Notes under the pieces: model-generated | What the model saw: the letters and a program-made list of their open reading frames with translations, nothing else | Told to the model about the DNA's origin: nothing | The model's database searches: none | Program-made: the position numbers and the translations under genes | In this document: positions 24,205-33,136 of the stretch, piece after piece | Numbering within the stretch: position 1 is the stretch's first letter | How the letters are laid out: each line of letters starts with the position of its first letter | NCBI RefSeq assembly: GCF_004342585.1 | Contig: NZ_SLZQ01000004.1 | Coordinates: 124,001 to 188,000, forward strand | Reading direction: 5' to 3' | Length of the DNA: 64,000 nucleotides | DNA from: Paucimonas lemoignei | Lineage (GTDB): Bacteria; Pseudomonadota; Gammaproteobacteria; Burkholderiales; Burkholderiaceae_D

Positions 24205-25542
24205 TTAATGCGCTGCCGCCAATGTGCCGCTGCGATTGGCTGCAACTGTCTTGATGATGGCAAGGCCGGCTGCGGCGATTGCCAGTGGCAGCACCAGCGT
24301 CATGTAGAAGCCCGAAGGGCCGCCCTGCTCCAGCACCCAGCCGCCGCTGGCCGAACCCAGGATGGCGCCCACCCGGCCCAGCGCGATGGCCCAGCCGGTA
24401 GCGGTGGCGCGCAATGCCGTGGGATAGGCTTCGGCCACCATGTAGTTCAGCACGATTTGCTGGCCGCCGATGCCGAGGCCGGCTGCGCCTGCCAGAATGA
24501 AGACCCAGGTCCAATTGGTGCCGCTATTGGCCAAGCCGACGCTCACGAGCATGCCTAAGATGAACAGCGCCAGCAAAAGCATGCGGGTATTCATTTTCGG
24601 CAGAATGGTCGCCAGCGGGATGGCGCACACGACAAACACCGCGTTGACGGCGACAGTACCCATCGGTGCCGAGGTGGCGGGCAGGCCGCTGGCCTTGAGC
24701 ACGGTCGGCAGCCAGGACAGGAACATGAACCATGCCACCCAGTTGAACAGGTAGATCGTCCAGATGGCAATGGTGTTGCGCGCCAGGCCATCGGCAAACA
24801 GCGAGGTAACGCTGGTTTTCACTTCCAGTTCCGGCACGGTATAGCTGGCATGCGCCATTAGCGGCCTGCGCACGATCTTGCCGATAATGCGGTCGATCTT
24901 CGCCGTGTTGTCCTTGTCCTTGCGGCCGGCCATGTAGTACAGCGATTCGGGCAGCGCGAACGCCAGGATCACCAGCAGCGCAAGCGGCACCAAACCGCCG
25001 ACCGCGAAAATGCCTTGCCAGCCGATCACCGGCAGCATTTTCGCCGCCAGCAGGCCACCGAGAATGGCGCCGGCCGGCAAGCCGAGCAAGACGGTCGTCA
25101 TGATGGTGCCGCGCTTGTTGGAAGGGCCATATTCAGCCGCCAGCGACAGCACCACCGGCGTAGCGCCGCCCATGCCCAGTCCGGCGAGGAAGCGCAAGAC
25201 AAAGATTTGTTCGGTCGTGGTGGCGAACGCGGTCGCCAGCGAGGCGCCGCCGAACAGCGCCACGGCACCCAGGATGGCGGGGCGGCGGCCGATCTTGTCA
25301 CCGACTAGGCCCAGCGACATGGCGCCCAGCACCATGCCAATCGTTCCTGCGGTCATGACAGGCGCCAGCGCGCCCGGCCCCAGATTAAATGCCTGGATCA
25401 GCGCCGGGCCGGTAAACGCCACGGCTTGTGTATCGAAGCCATCGAAGATGGCCACCAGGAAGCACAGAATAAAAACGCGCCACTGAAACGAGGTCAATGG
25501 CGCATCGTTAATCAACTCGGGAATCGAATACTTGGTATTCAT
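24205..25542 (-). CDS. MFS transporter, aromatic acid:H+ symporter family (BenK/PcaK-like)
   Basis: A 445-residue, 12-helix major facilitator. The opening FQWRVFILCFLVAIFDGFDTQAVAFTGPAL carries the DGFDTQ motif of the AAHS family, in which the Asp is needed for transport. LGLVGDKIGRRPAI is the loop 2-3 signature, and LRFLAGLGMGGATPVVLSL is also typical. It probably imports benzoate or a similar acid for the enzymes encoded around it. The start at 25542 has GGAG upstream; the earlier 35 codons are not conserved. Confidence 0.88.
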   Translation of the reverse strand: MNTKYSIPELINDAPLTSFQWRVFILCFLVAIFDGFDTQAVAFTGPALIQAFNLGPGALAPVMTAGTIGMVLGAMSLGLVGDKIGRRPAILGAVALFGGASLATAFATTTEQIFVLRFLAGLGMGGATPVVLSLAAEYGPSNKRGTIMTTVLLGLPAGAILGGLLAAKMLPVIGWQGIFAVGGLVPLALLVILAFALPESLYYMAGRKDKDNTAKIDRIIGKIVRRPLMAHASYTVPELEVKTSVTSLFADGLARNTIAIWTIYLFNWVAWFMFLSWLPTVLKASGLPATSAPMGTVAVNAVFVVCAIPLATILPKMNTRMLLLALFILGMLVSVGLANSGTNWTWVFILAGAAGLGIGGQQIVLNYMVAEAYPTALRATATGWAIALGRVGAILGSASGGWVLEQGGPSGFYMTLVLPLAIAAAGLAIIKTVAANRSGTLAAAH

Positions 25543-25719
25543 GTCTACTCCAACCTTGATTGAATAATCGTTTGTGAATTGTTTGCTGGCGCTAACTGCC
25601 AGCAAGGTGCCGAATCGTGGTGAGACAGGGCGGGACGCCCGGCGCATCGGCAGGCGTTCTTTTTGTTATGAGTGGGATTCCCGTCCCACACTCACGCCGG
25701 CAGGACGGGGAATGCCAGA

Positions 25720-26637
25720 TCAAGCGTCGATGCGTTCAATACGGCTTAAGTGCTTCGACTCTTTTTCATCATGGGCGACTTGCAGCACAAAGTCGAAAGG
25801 AATACGGGTAAACGGCCCCTCGATGCCAAGCGATTCATACCCTTTTGCCGATTCCACTTTTTCGAGCGACACCACCAGCCCATCGCGGGTGGCAAAGGCG
25901 AAGTCATCGTCGATATAGGTATCACCCGGGATATTGACCTGCGTGGTCAGGGTGCGCATGCCTGGCGCCGACACCAGGAAGTGAATGTGCGCCGGACGGT
26001 GGCCATGGCGGCCGAGCGCGGCAAACAGTTCGGCAACCGGACCGGTCGGCGGGATCGCATAGCCCGGCGGAATCACACTGCGGAAGCGGTAGCGACCCTG
26101 TTCATCGGTGATGATATTGCGGCGCAGGTTGTACGGCTTCTGGCTTGGGTCGAAGTGCGAGTACATGCCGTGTTCATTGGCATGCCAGGCATCCAGCGAG
26201 GCATTGGCCAGCGGCTTGCCATCGATGCCGCGCACCACGCCTTCCATCACATAGGTTTCGCCCTGCATGGTGCCATCGTCCAGGCGCGCTTCATATTTGC
26301 TGCTGGGCGCGCCCGGCACATACAGCGGCCCCTCGATGGCGCGCGGCGTGCCGCCTTCAAGGCCGGCCTTCTTGTCGGCTTCGTCCTGCAGGATATCGAG
26401 CAGGCGGTCAAAGCCCAGGCCGGCGGTAATCAAGCCGATCTGGCCGGAAGCGCCCAGGCGGCTCAGCCATTGCGTCGCCGCCCAGAATTCATCCGGCGTG
26501 ACCTTCAGTTCGTCAATCGTCTTGAACAGGTCGGATATGATGCGCTGGCTCAGCGCACGCACCCGTTCATTGCCGGGCGCAACCCTGGCGGTATTGACGC
26601 GGTTGAGCAACTCTTCGCGCGTAAATTCGTTTTTCAT
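25720..26637 (-). CDS. catA: Catechol 1,2-dioxygenase
   Basis: An intradiol dioxygenase that opens catechol to cis,cis-muconate using non-haem Fe(III). The 305-residue protein has an N-terminal helical dimer domain, then GPLYVPGAP, and the iron ligands in PYNLRRNI (Tyr), VIPPGYAIP (Tyr) and RPAHIHFLV (two His). GGAG precedes the ATG. It lies 76 bp downstream of catB in the same direction. Activity toward chlorocatechols cannot be judged from sequence alone. Confidence 0.95.
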   Translation of the reverse strand: MKNEFTREELLNRVNTARVAPGNERVRALSQRIISDLFKTIDELKVTPDEFWAATQWLSRLGASGQIGLITAGLGFDRLLDILQDEADKKAGLEGGTPRAIEGPLYVPGAPSSKYEARLDDGTMQGETYVMEGVVRGIDGKPLANASLDAWHANEHGMYSHFDPSQKPYNLRRNIITDEQGRYRFRSVIPPGYAIPPTGPVAELFAALGRHGHRPAHIHFLVSAPGMRTLTTQVNIPGDTYIDDDFAFATRDGLVVSLEKVESAKGYESLGIEGPFTRIPFDFVLQVAHDEKESKHLSRIERIDA

Positions 26638-26713
26638 TTCAGTCTCCTGTTACTTGCTTCAAATGGATGGATGCGGCCGGCTTCTTGATCGCAGACCGCC
26701 AGTGCGCGCTGCA

Positions 26714-27850
26714 TTAGCAATCACGCCGGTAGTACGCCAGCTTGTCTTCATCGAGCGTCAAGCCAAGGCCCGGCAGCACCGGCACTGGCAATTCGAAATT
26801 GCGGATGGTGGGCCGCTCGACCACCACGTCATCTTTCACCAGCAAGGGGCCGAACAACTCCGTGCCCCATTCCAGCTTCCGGCAAGCGGCAAAGGCATGC
26901 GCCGAAGCGATGCTGCCGATGGCGCCTTCCAGCAAGGTGCCGCCATAGCACCCGATACCAGCGGCATCGGCAACCGTGGCCGTGCGCAGCACGCCCAGCG
27001 GGCCGCCGGACTTGCCGATTTTCAGCGCAATGATGTCGGCCGCCTGGTCCGCGGCATAATCGAATGCCTCATCGGCATCTTGCACGCCTTCGTCGGCCAT
27101 GATCGGAATGTCGAAGCGACTTGTCAGCCGCGCCATCGCACGGCGGTTGTCGCGCGCGACCGGCTGCTCGATCAACATCACGCCGGCATCGACCAGTTGC
27201 GGGATGAATACCGCCGCCGTCGCCTCGCTCCAGGCCTGATTGACATCGACCGTCAGTTGCGCGCGGTCGCCGAGCGCTGCCTTGATGGCCGCCACATGAG
27301 CCACATCCGCCCTGGGATCGCGCTTGCCGATCTTGAGCTTGAAGACATTGTGGCGGCGCATCTCCAGCATTTCTTCGGCTTCGGCAATATCGCGCCCACT
27401 GTCGCCGCTGGCCAGCGTCCACAGTACCGGCAGACTCGTGCGGACGGCGCCGCCAAGCAAGGCGTGCACCGGCACGCCGAGGCGCTTGCCCTGCGCATCC
27501 AGCAAGGCGGTTTCCAGGGCCGACTTGGCCAAGGCATTGCCCTGTACCGACTTGGCAACCCGCGCCATGACCGCATTGACACTATCGACAGGCATGCCGA
27601 TGATCAGCGGCGCGATATAGCGATCCAGCGCCAGCTTGGTCGATTCCGGGCTTTGCTCGCCATAGGCCAGGCCGCCGATGGTAGTGGCCTCACCGACGCC
27701 TTCGATGCCGTCGCTGCAACGCAACCGCAGTATCACCAGAGTCTGGTTGAGCATGGTGGCCATTGCCAATTGGTGAGCACGAATCGTCGGCAAATCGACG
27801 ATGATGGCGTCCAACGACACGATGGTTACCTGATTGTTTTTCAATTCCAT
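26714..27850 (-). CDS. catB: Muconate cycloisomerase
   Basis: Converts cis,cis-muconate to muconolactone in the ortho-cleavage branch of the beta-ketoadipate pathway. The 378-residue enolase-superfamily protein has the catalytic lysine pair in FKLKIGK, metal ligands in LTVDVNQAW, MLIEQPV and IMADEGV, and the second lysine in IIALKIGKSGG. The ATG at 27850 is used; 60 further open codons run into the divergent regulator gene. The next enzyme, muconolactone isomerase CatC, is not found in the window. Confidence 0.94.
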   Translation of the reverse strand: MELKNNQVTIVSLDAIIVDLPTIRAHQLAMATMLNQTLVILRLRCSDGIEGVGEATTIGGLAYGEQSPESTKLALDRYIAPLIIGMPVDSVNAVMARVAKSVQGNALAKSALETALLDAQGKRLGVPVHALLGGAVRTSLPVLWTLASGDSGRDIAEAEEMLEMRRHNVFKLKIGKRDPRADVAHVAAIKAALGDRAQLTVDVNQAWSEATAAVFIPQLVDAGVMLIEQPVARDNRRAMARLTSRFDIPIMADEGVQDADEAFDYAADQAADIIALKIGKSGGPLGVLRTATVADAAGIGCYGGTLLEGAIGSIASAHAFAACRKLEWGTELFGPLLVKDDVVVERPTIRNFELPVPVLPGLGLTLDEDKLAYYRRDC

Positions 27851-27891
27851 TGAGTCATCCGTAAAACGAATATCTGATAGCGATTGAATGC

Positions 27892-27935
27892 ATACTAGTT
27901 GTGTCGAATATGTTCGTCTAATATCATTTCCGTAC
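27892..27935. promoter_or_regulatory. Candidate CatR/BenM binding sites between catB and the LysR gene
   Basis: The BenM/CatM consensus is ATAC-N7-GTAT. Two spaced matches of six out of eight occur: ATAC-N7-GTCG at 27892-27906 and ATAT-N7-GTAC at 27921-27935, centres 29 bp apart, in the 108-bp divergent promoter region. Both have the T-N11-A core expected of LysR sites, but neither is a perfect match. Confidence 0.45.
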
Positions 27936-27958
27936 CGAGCCATACCCAGGAGGTATAG

Positions 27959-28882
27959 ATGGAATTGCGCCACCTGCGCTACTTTGAAGCATTGGGACGG
28001 ACGCTGAATTTCACCCGTGCCGCTGAGCAATTACATATCGCGCAACCGCCGCTGTCTCGTCAAATTCGCCAGTTGGAAGAAGAGTTGGGCGCCGAACTGA
28101 TTGACCGCGAAGCGCGCCCGCTGGCATTGACGAAGGCGGGCACTTTTTTTCTAGAGCAATGCACGCAATTGCTTGCAAGGGTGAAGGAAGTGCAGGAAGC
28201 CACGCGCCGCATCAGCCAGGGTCAGCGCCGCTGGCTGGGAATCGGCTTTGTGCCCTCTGCCCTGTATGGCTTTCTGCCGGAGCTGATTCGCAGTTATGGC
28301 GAGCAAAGCAAAGGGGTGGAAATCGTACTGTCGGAGATGACATCGGTGCAGCAAGCCACGGCGCTAAAGTCGGGACGCATCGATATCGGCTTTGGCCGGC
28401 TGCCGCTGGAAGACCCGGAAATCATTTGCGAAACCATTGCCGAGGAAGCGCTGGTCGCGGCCCTGCCATTAAAGCATCCATTGTTGAAGTCACCGCGCCT
28501 GACATTGGCAGCGCTGGCGAAGGAGCCGTTTATTCTGTATCCGGTGCGCCCGCGACCGAGTTATGCCGACCAGGTGCTGCAGCAATTTCGCATCCATGGC
28601 TTGACGCTGTCGTCCATCATCGATGCCAATGAAATGCAGACTGCCATAGGCCTGGTCGCAGCAGGCGTTGGCGTCACGCTGGTTCCCAGCTCGGTGCAGC
28701 GGTTGCGCCGCGACGATATCGTGTATCGGCCCTTAAGCGACAGCTCCATCATGTCGCCCATCATCATGAACCGGCGTGCTGGGAATGACTCGCCGGACCT
28801 CATTCGGTTTTGCGAACTCGTGAAAATCCACGCCAAGGGCACGCCGCCAACACCGCGGCCACGGCGCAGGCGCTCAGCATAA
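27959..28882 (+). CDS. LysR-family regulator of the catechol genes (CatR/CatM/BenM type)
   Basis: A 307-residue LysR protein with an N-terminal winged helix (LRHLRYFEALGRTLNFTRAAEQLHIAQPPLSRQI) and a periplasmic-binding-like effector domain. The start MELRHLRYF and the QPPLSRQIRQLE helix resemble BenM/CatM, which answer cis,cis-muconate and benzoate. It is divergent from catB and has a strong AGGAGG site. The C-terminus ends in an arginine- and proline-rich tail (PTPRPRRRRSA) absent from the usual form. Activation of catB, catA and benD is inferred from position. Confidence 0.88.
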   Translation: MELRHLRYFEALGRTLNFTRAAEQLHIAQPPLSRQIRQLEEELGAELIDREARPLALTKAGTFFLEQCTQLLARVKEVQEATRRISQGQRRWLGIGFVPSALYGFLPELIRSYGEQSKGVEIVLSEMTSVQQATALKSGRIDIGFGRLPLEDPEIICETIAEEALVAALPLKHPLLKSPRLTLAALAKEPFILYPVRPRPSYADQVLQQFRIHGLTLSSIIDANEMQTAIGLVAAGVGVTLVPSSVQRLRRDDIVYRPLSDSSIMSPIIMNRRAGNDSPDLIRFCELVKIHAKGTPPTPRPRRRRSA

Positions 28883-28912
28883 TTTACCTGACGTCCGCAT
28901 TGGCGGATGACG

Positions 28913-31900
28913 TTACCGTAGCGAGAAATCGACTCTGCTAGGGCCAGGCTCCTTGGCCGATTTTGCCTCCTGCGTGGCAGTCTTGGTCGCCAGGATAAAT
29001 ACGCGCTCGCCGGGCACCTGGCCATTTTTCAGCAGCCAGTCCTTGACCGCCTGGGCGCGGCGATTGCCCAGCGCAGTCAGGTCGTCTTCATCGATCGGCG
29101 TATTGGCCATCATGAGTTTTTCCATTTCCGCCGCCGGCAGATCTTTTTGCAAGCCGATCATATTGCGCGGCTTGGGGAATTTCTCGCCCTTGTAAACTTT
29201 GGCCAGCAGGGCTGGATACTCTTCCGGCTTGACTTCCACGCCGCCTTCGGGAACCGGCTGGCCTCGATCCGCCAGGTTTTTCTGCTTGAGCGCCCGCACC
29301 TTGCGCAAGATGGCAGCTCGCTTCATGCCTTCGATTTCAGCTTCGGTGCCGGTATGGGCCGTGATTTCCAGCTTCAGCGCGGGACGCTCGGTGAGCGCCT
29401 TGGCAAGCGCCTTGAGCTTGTCGTCGCCTTCTGCCGCAATGGTGGCGCGCCCAGGAGTGAACTCCAGGTAAGACAATTCCTCCCCGCCGCCGAACAGCGA
29501 ACCGAGCAGGGTGAAAGGCGCCGTGACCGCCTTGGTGATGGTATTGACGATGACTTTGACAATGATGGCGCCGATGGAAAACTGCGGCTCATCCAGCGAC
29601 CCTTCGATCGGCAGATTGAGATCGATGACGCCATTGCGGTCACGCAGCAAGGCTACCGCCAGGTGCACCGGCAGGCTTGCCGCACCGGCATTGTCGATCT
29701 TGTCGCCGAATGTAAGCTGGTCAAGAATCAAGCGGTTGTTTGCCGTGAGCTTGCGCTTGTCGATCCGGTAAGCCACGTCGAACGACAGCTTGCCCTTTTC
29801 GATGCCGTAACCGACATAGCGGCCCGAATAGGGCGACAGCGGCGCCAATTCCATGTCGCGCACCTTGGCTTGCAGATCCATGGTCAGGTCGCCCTTCAAC
29901 GGATTGATATTGCCGGCGACCGTAAGAGGTGCGCTATTGACCTGGCCGCGCAGGTTGACCGTGGCGCGGCTTTCCGGATTCGACGACAAGCCGGTCACAA
30001 CGCCGCCCAGCCCCATCAGATTCGCAGTGTAGTTGGGTTTGATGAAATTGTCGGTGAAGCGCACGCGGCCGCCCTGCAGCGTCAGCTTGCCGATCTTCAC
30101 TGGCGTTACCGGCTGCGCGCGCGTAGTGGCATTGCCGGCCTTCGCACCGGACATTTCCGGTACGGCCGACGATGCGGCTTTGGCTTTGGCCGTGCCTGCA
30201 TCTGGAGACGCTGCCGATGCTGCCGTCTGCCCTGCTTGCGGACCGGCACTGCGCGCATTCGCTTCCGTCAGGCTGCGGCGATCCTCGGCATGGCTGCGCA
30301 CAATATCCTGCAAATTGATGCGGCCGCTCGGATCGATGATGATACGGGCGAAGAAGTCACTCAGCGCGACTTGCTCCACCGTCAGCGCGAGAGGCTGCAG
30401 GTTGACATCAACGCCGCCGAAATACAGCGACTTCCAGCGCAGGAAATCGCTGCCGCTCTGTTTGTCTACCGTGGCGACATTGGCCAGCGTCACCTCGCCT
30501 TTGAAACCGCCGGCCAACTCACCATTCTTTTGCTGATCCAGCTGCAATTTTCCCTTGCCGCTCAAGCCGGCGCGACTCAGCTGCAAGTTGATGCGATCGG
30601 TGACATAAGGCTGCACCGGCAACAGGTCGACTTCGTGCATATCCAGCGTGAGATCGGCGTGCAACGGAAAAATCCCGAGCGTGCCATCCAGCGCCAGCTG
30701 TCCATTGCGGTTCGCCGTTGCCTTCAGGGCGATGCGGCTGCGCGCAGATGGCGCGGTGGATAGATCGGTCATGTTCAGGCTGATGGATCCCAGCTTGCTT
30801 GACGCCGGCTGCGCCTGGCTGCGATCTTCCAGCAGCGCTTCCCAGTTTTCGATGCCAATGCGGCCAACGCTCATCGTATAGCCTGCAGGCGTATTGGCGT
30901 CGGAGGATAAGCCGGCCTTTGCATCGACCTTCACTGCGGCGGGCACCACAGCCGTATTTGCATTTGCCACAGCAGGAATGGCAGCAGGAGCGGAAGCCGA
31001 AGCTTGCCGCTTGTCGTGCCGAACCTGGATATGGGCGCTCTTCGATACGACTTCCCCGATCTCCACCTTTCGCGCCCCCGTATCTACCGCAAGCTTGCGC
31101 AGCGTGGCATTGAATTTTTCAACGCCGGCAGACAAGGGGCCTGCCGGCCTCCGGTCGGTATAGCGCATGGCGAGATCAAGGATATCGAATTCGCCGAGCC
31201 TGAAAATTGTCGCAGCATCTTGCGGTTTGGCTGGAGCCGGAGTGCTCGCTGCGGCATTCACTGCCGGCGCCGATTTCGGCTTGCCTTCCATGGCTGCAGG
31301 CGAATCTTGCGTGGCCGGCGTCGCCGCAGGCGCAAGCGCAAACAGGCGCTGCAAATCGATGCGGCCGTCTTCCAGGCGCGATGCCTCGACTTCCATCCCT
31401 TTGATGGCCACCTTTGCCACGTCAATCTGCTTGCTTAATATGGATGTCCGGTCCAGCGTGACCCTCAACTCAGGCAAAGCCAGAAAGGTCTTGCCGGATT
31501 TGGGGTCGGTCATTTGCAATGACTTGAGCTGCACATCGCCCGACAGCGTCAGCGACGGCACCTGGCCGTGCGGTTGCCGGAAACTTGCTGCGAGACGCGT
31601 ATCGAGCCGGGCGCTGGCCAGCTTGAAGGCCGGCTTGAACGGCAGGTACTCGACAAAGCGCGTGAGATCCAGGCCATCCAGTTTCAGTTCCAGCACGGCT
31701 TCGCGGTCGGCGGCAAATGGCTTGGCCTTACCCTTGAATAGCAGCGGCGTGCCGTTCACCTTGGCGCTCAGGAGCGGCTCGACAACGATATCAACCTGGG
31801 ACGGCAGGGAAGAAATGAAAGGCACGCCGATATCCAGGGATTCGACGGCATGGCGGGCGCCAGCCGGCTGGTCTTCAAAATCGATGCGGCCACCGGCAAT

Positions 31901-32389
31901 CTCCAGATTATTGAGTGAGAATCGCGCCGGCTTCTGTTCTTCGGCGGCGGATTTCTCATCCTTCTTCAGCAGGTCATCGATGTTGTAGTGGTGCGCGTCG
32001 GTGCGCACCAGATGCACATAAGGCTTGTCGAGCCGCGCGGACTGTACGACCGGCGCCAGCCGCCACAGCGATTCTGCCGACAGGTTAACCGTCAATGTTT
32101 CAAAGCTTGCAAACACGGCGTCGCTCTGCGGCTCGCGCATGCTGAAATCGTGGATCGTCAGCGCGAGCGCAAAGGGGCGCACTTCCACCTTGCTGATGCT
32201 GGCGGTGCGATGCAGCTTTTCGGGAATGATCTTCTCGACCTGCGATTGAATAATACGCGGCAGGACGACATAACCGAATGCCCCATATAACAGAATGGCA
32301 GCCAGCAGGCCTGCGAATGAGCGGATGAAAAGCGGGCGTCTGACGAAAGCGGCAAGGCGCGTGGATGGTGAAGCGGATGATACGGTCAT
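28913..32389 (-). CDS. DUF748 (AsmA-like) envelope protein
   Basis: An 1158-residue protein with one N-terminal membrane helix (about residues 20-45, LFIRSFAGLLAAILLYGAFGYVVL) and a long periplasmic part of DUF748 repeats such as GGRIDFEDQPAGARHAVESLD and GRVRFTDNFIKPNYTANL. Alanine-rich linkers lie between them. The last 250 residues form an OmpA-like fold variant (TPGRATIAAEGDDKLKALAKAL ... ALGNRRAQAVKDWLL). AsmA-like proteins are linked to lipid transfer between membranes; that role for DUF748 is inference. It is transcribed convergently with the LysR gene. Confidence 0.88.
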   Translation of the reverse strand: MTVSSASPSTRLAAFVRRPLFIRSFAGLLAAILLYGAFGYVVLPRIIQSQVEKIIPEKLHRTASISKVEVRPFALALTIHDFSMREPQSDAVFASFETLTVNLSAESLWRLAPVVQSARLDKPYVHLVRTDAHHYNIDDLLKKDEKSAAEEQKPARFSLNNLEIAGGRIDFEDQPAGARHAVESLDIGVPFISSLPSQVDIVVEPLLSAKVNGTPLLFKGKAKPFAADREAVLELKLDGLDLTRFVEYLPFKPAFKLASARLDTRLAASFRQPHGQVPSLTLSGDVQLKSLQMTDPKSGKTFLALPELRVTLDRTSILSKQIDVAKVAIKGMEVEASRLEDGRIDLQRLFALAPAATPATQDSPAAMEGKPKSAPAVNAAASTPAPAKPQDAATIFRLGEFDILDLAMRYTDRRPAGPLSAGVEKFNATLRKLAVDTGARKVEIGEVVSKSAHIQVRHDKRQASASAPAAIPAVANANTAVVPAAVKVDAKAGLSSDANTPAGYTMSVGRIGIENWEALLEDRSQAQPASSKLGSISLNMTDLSTAPSARSRIALKATANRNGQLALDGTLGIFPLHADLTLDMHEVDLLPVQPYVTDRINLQLSRAGLSGKGKLQLDQQKNGELAGGFKGEVTLANVATVDKQSGSDFLRWKSLYFGGVDVNLQPLALTVEQVALSDFFARIIIDPSGRINLQDIVRSHAEDRRSLTEANARSAGPQAGQTAASAASPDAGTAKAKAASSAVPEMSGAKAGNATTRAQPVTPVKIGKLTLQGGRVRFTDNFIKPNYTANLMGLGGVVTGLSSNPESRATVNLRGQVNSAPLTVAGNINPLKGDLTMDLQAKVRDMELAPLSPYSGRYVGYGIEKGKLSFDVAYRIDKRKLTANNRLILDQLTFGDKIDNAGAASLPVHLAVALLRDRNGVIDLNLPIEGSLDEPQFSIGAIIVKVIVNTITKAVTAPFTLLGSLFGGGEELSYLEFTPGRATIAAEGDDKLKALAKALTERPALKLEITAHTGTEAEIEGMKRAAILRKVRALKQKNLADRGQPVPEGGVEVKPEEYPALLAKVYKGEKFPKPRNMIGLQKDLPAAEMEKLMMANTPIDEDDLTALGNRRAQAVKDWLLKNGQVPGERVFILATKTATQEAKSAKEPGPSRVDFSLR

Positions 32390-32497
32390 GATTGAGTGAT
32401 GCGAGGATGCGGTGCAATTGACATATACACGCGAAGAAGAGACGCGCCGATTCTAGCACTTAGCCAGCATCGGCTCGAATAAAATCAAATCCCTTGT

Positions 32498-32965
32498 TTA
32501 AACCGCAATGCGCGTTTCGAATTTGCTGCGGTGGATGGAAAAGAAACTGCGGACATTGCGCACGTTGGCATGCGAGGCAAACAAGCGATGCGCCAACGCG
32601 TGATAAGCCGGCATGTCGGCGACCTGCACTACCAATACAAAGTCAGGTCCCGGCGAGACGCGATAGCACTGCATGACCGCCGGTTCGCGCGCCGTCAGCG
32701 CCTCGAATTCATCCATGCGCTCGGCAGCCTGGTGATCCAGTGTAATTTCGACAATCGCCGTCAGGCCGGCGCCCACCTTGTCGGCAGCCAGCAGCGCCAC
32801 CTGGCGCTCGATGATGCCGGCGTCGACCAGGCGCTTGACGCGGCGCAGGCAAGTCGGCGGCGAGGCATGCACCAGTTCCGCCAATTCATTGTTGGTGCGC
32901 GAGGCGTCTTCCTGCAGAGCATTCAGGATGCGTCGGTCCAGGTCATCCAGTAGCAAATCATCCAC
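32498..32965 (-). CDS. Lrp/AsnC-family transcriptional regulator
   Basis: A 155-residue feast/famine regulator: helix-turn-helix (LDRRILNALQEDASRTNNELAELVHASPPTCLRRVKRL) followed by the RAM/ligand domain. A GTG at 32965 serves as start. It is divergent from glmS. The 171-bp AT-rich gap between them holds an imperfect palindrome (32986-33017) that may be its operator, so control of itself and of glmS is plausible. The amino-acid effector is unknown. Confidence 0.9.
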   Translation of the reverse strand: MDDLLLDDLDRRILNALQEDASRTNNELAELVHASPPTCLRRVKRLVDAGIIERQVALLAADKVGAGLTAIVEITLDHQAAERMDEFEALTAREPAVMQCYRVSPGPDFVLVVQVADMPAYHALAHRLFASHANVRNVRSFFSIHRSKFETRIAV

Positions 32966-32985
32966 AAGGCGCTCACAGAATAGAA

Positions 32986-33017
32986 ATTTAATTAAACTAA
33001 TAATGATTAATTGAAAT
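32986..33017. promoter_or_regulatory. AT-rich imperfect palindrome, candidate Lrp-type operator
   Basis: Arms ATTTAATTAA and TTAATTGAAAT are inverted copies with one inserted base, around an 11-base centre, and lie 21 bp before the regulator start. Such AT-rich palindromes suit Lrp/AsnC proteins. Confidence 0.45.
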
Positions 33018-33136
33018 TATATTGCATATGCGATTGCTCGAGAAATATAAATCCACTTTATTCAAAATTTCGCAAACTTATTTCACAGCCTTTCTCCTAC
33101 GATACAGGCATCTACAACACATACAAAGGACTTCCT

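Noticed and set aside
25583-25605. Hairpin between the transporter and catA genes (arms TTGCTGGC and GCCAGCAA)
   Set aside because: Perfect eight-pair stem, but no T run on either strand and no known binding motif. Not called as a terminator.
33011-33136. Extended N-terminus for glmS
   Set aside because: The enzyme needs Cys directly after the initiator Met, which fixes the start at 33137.
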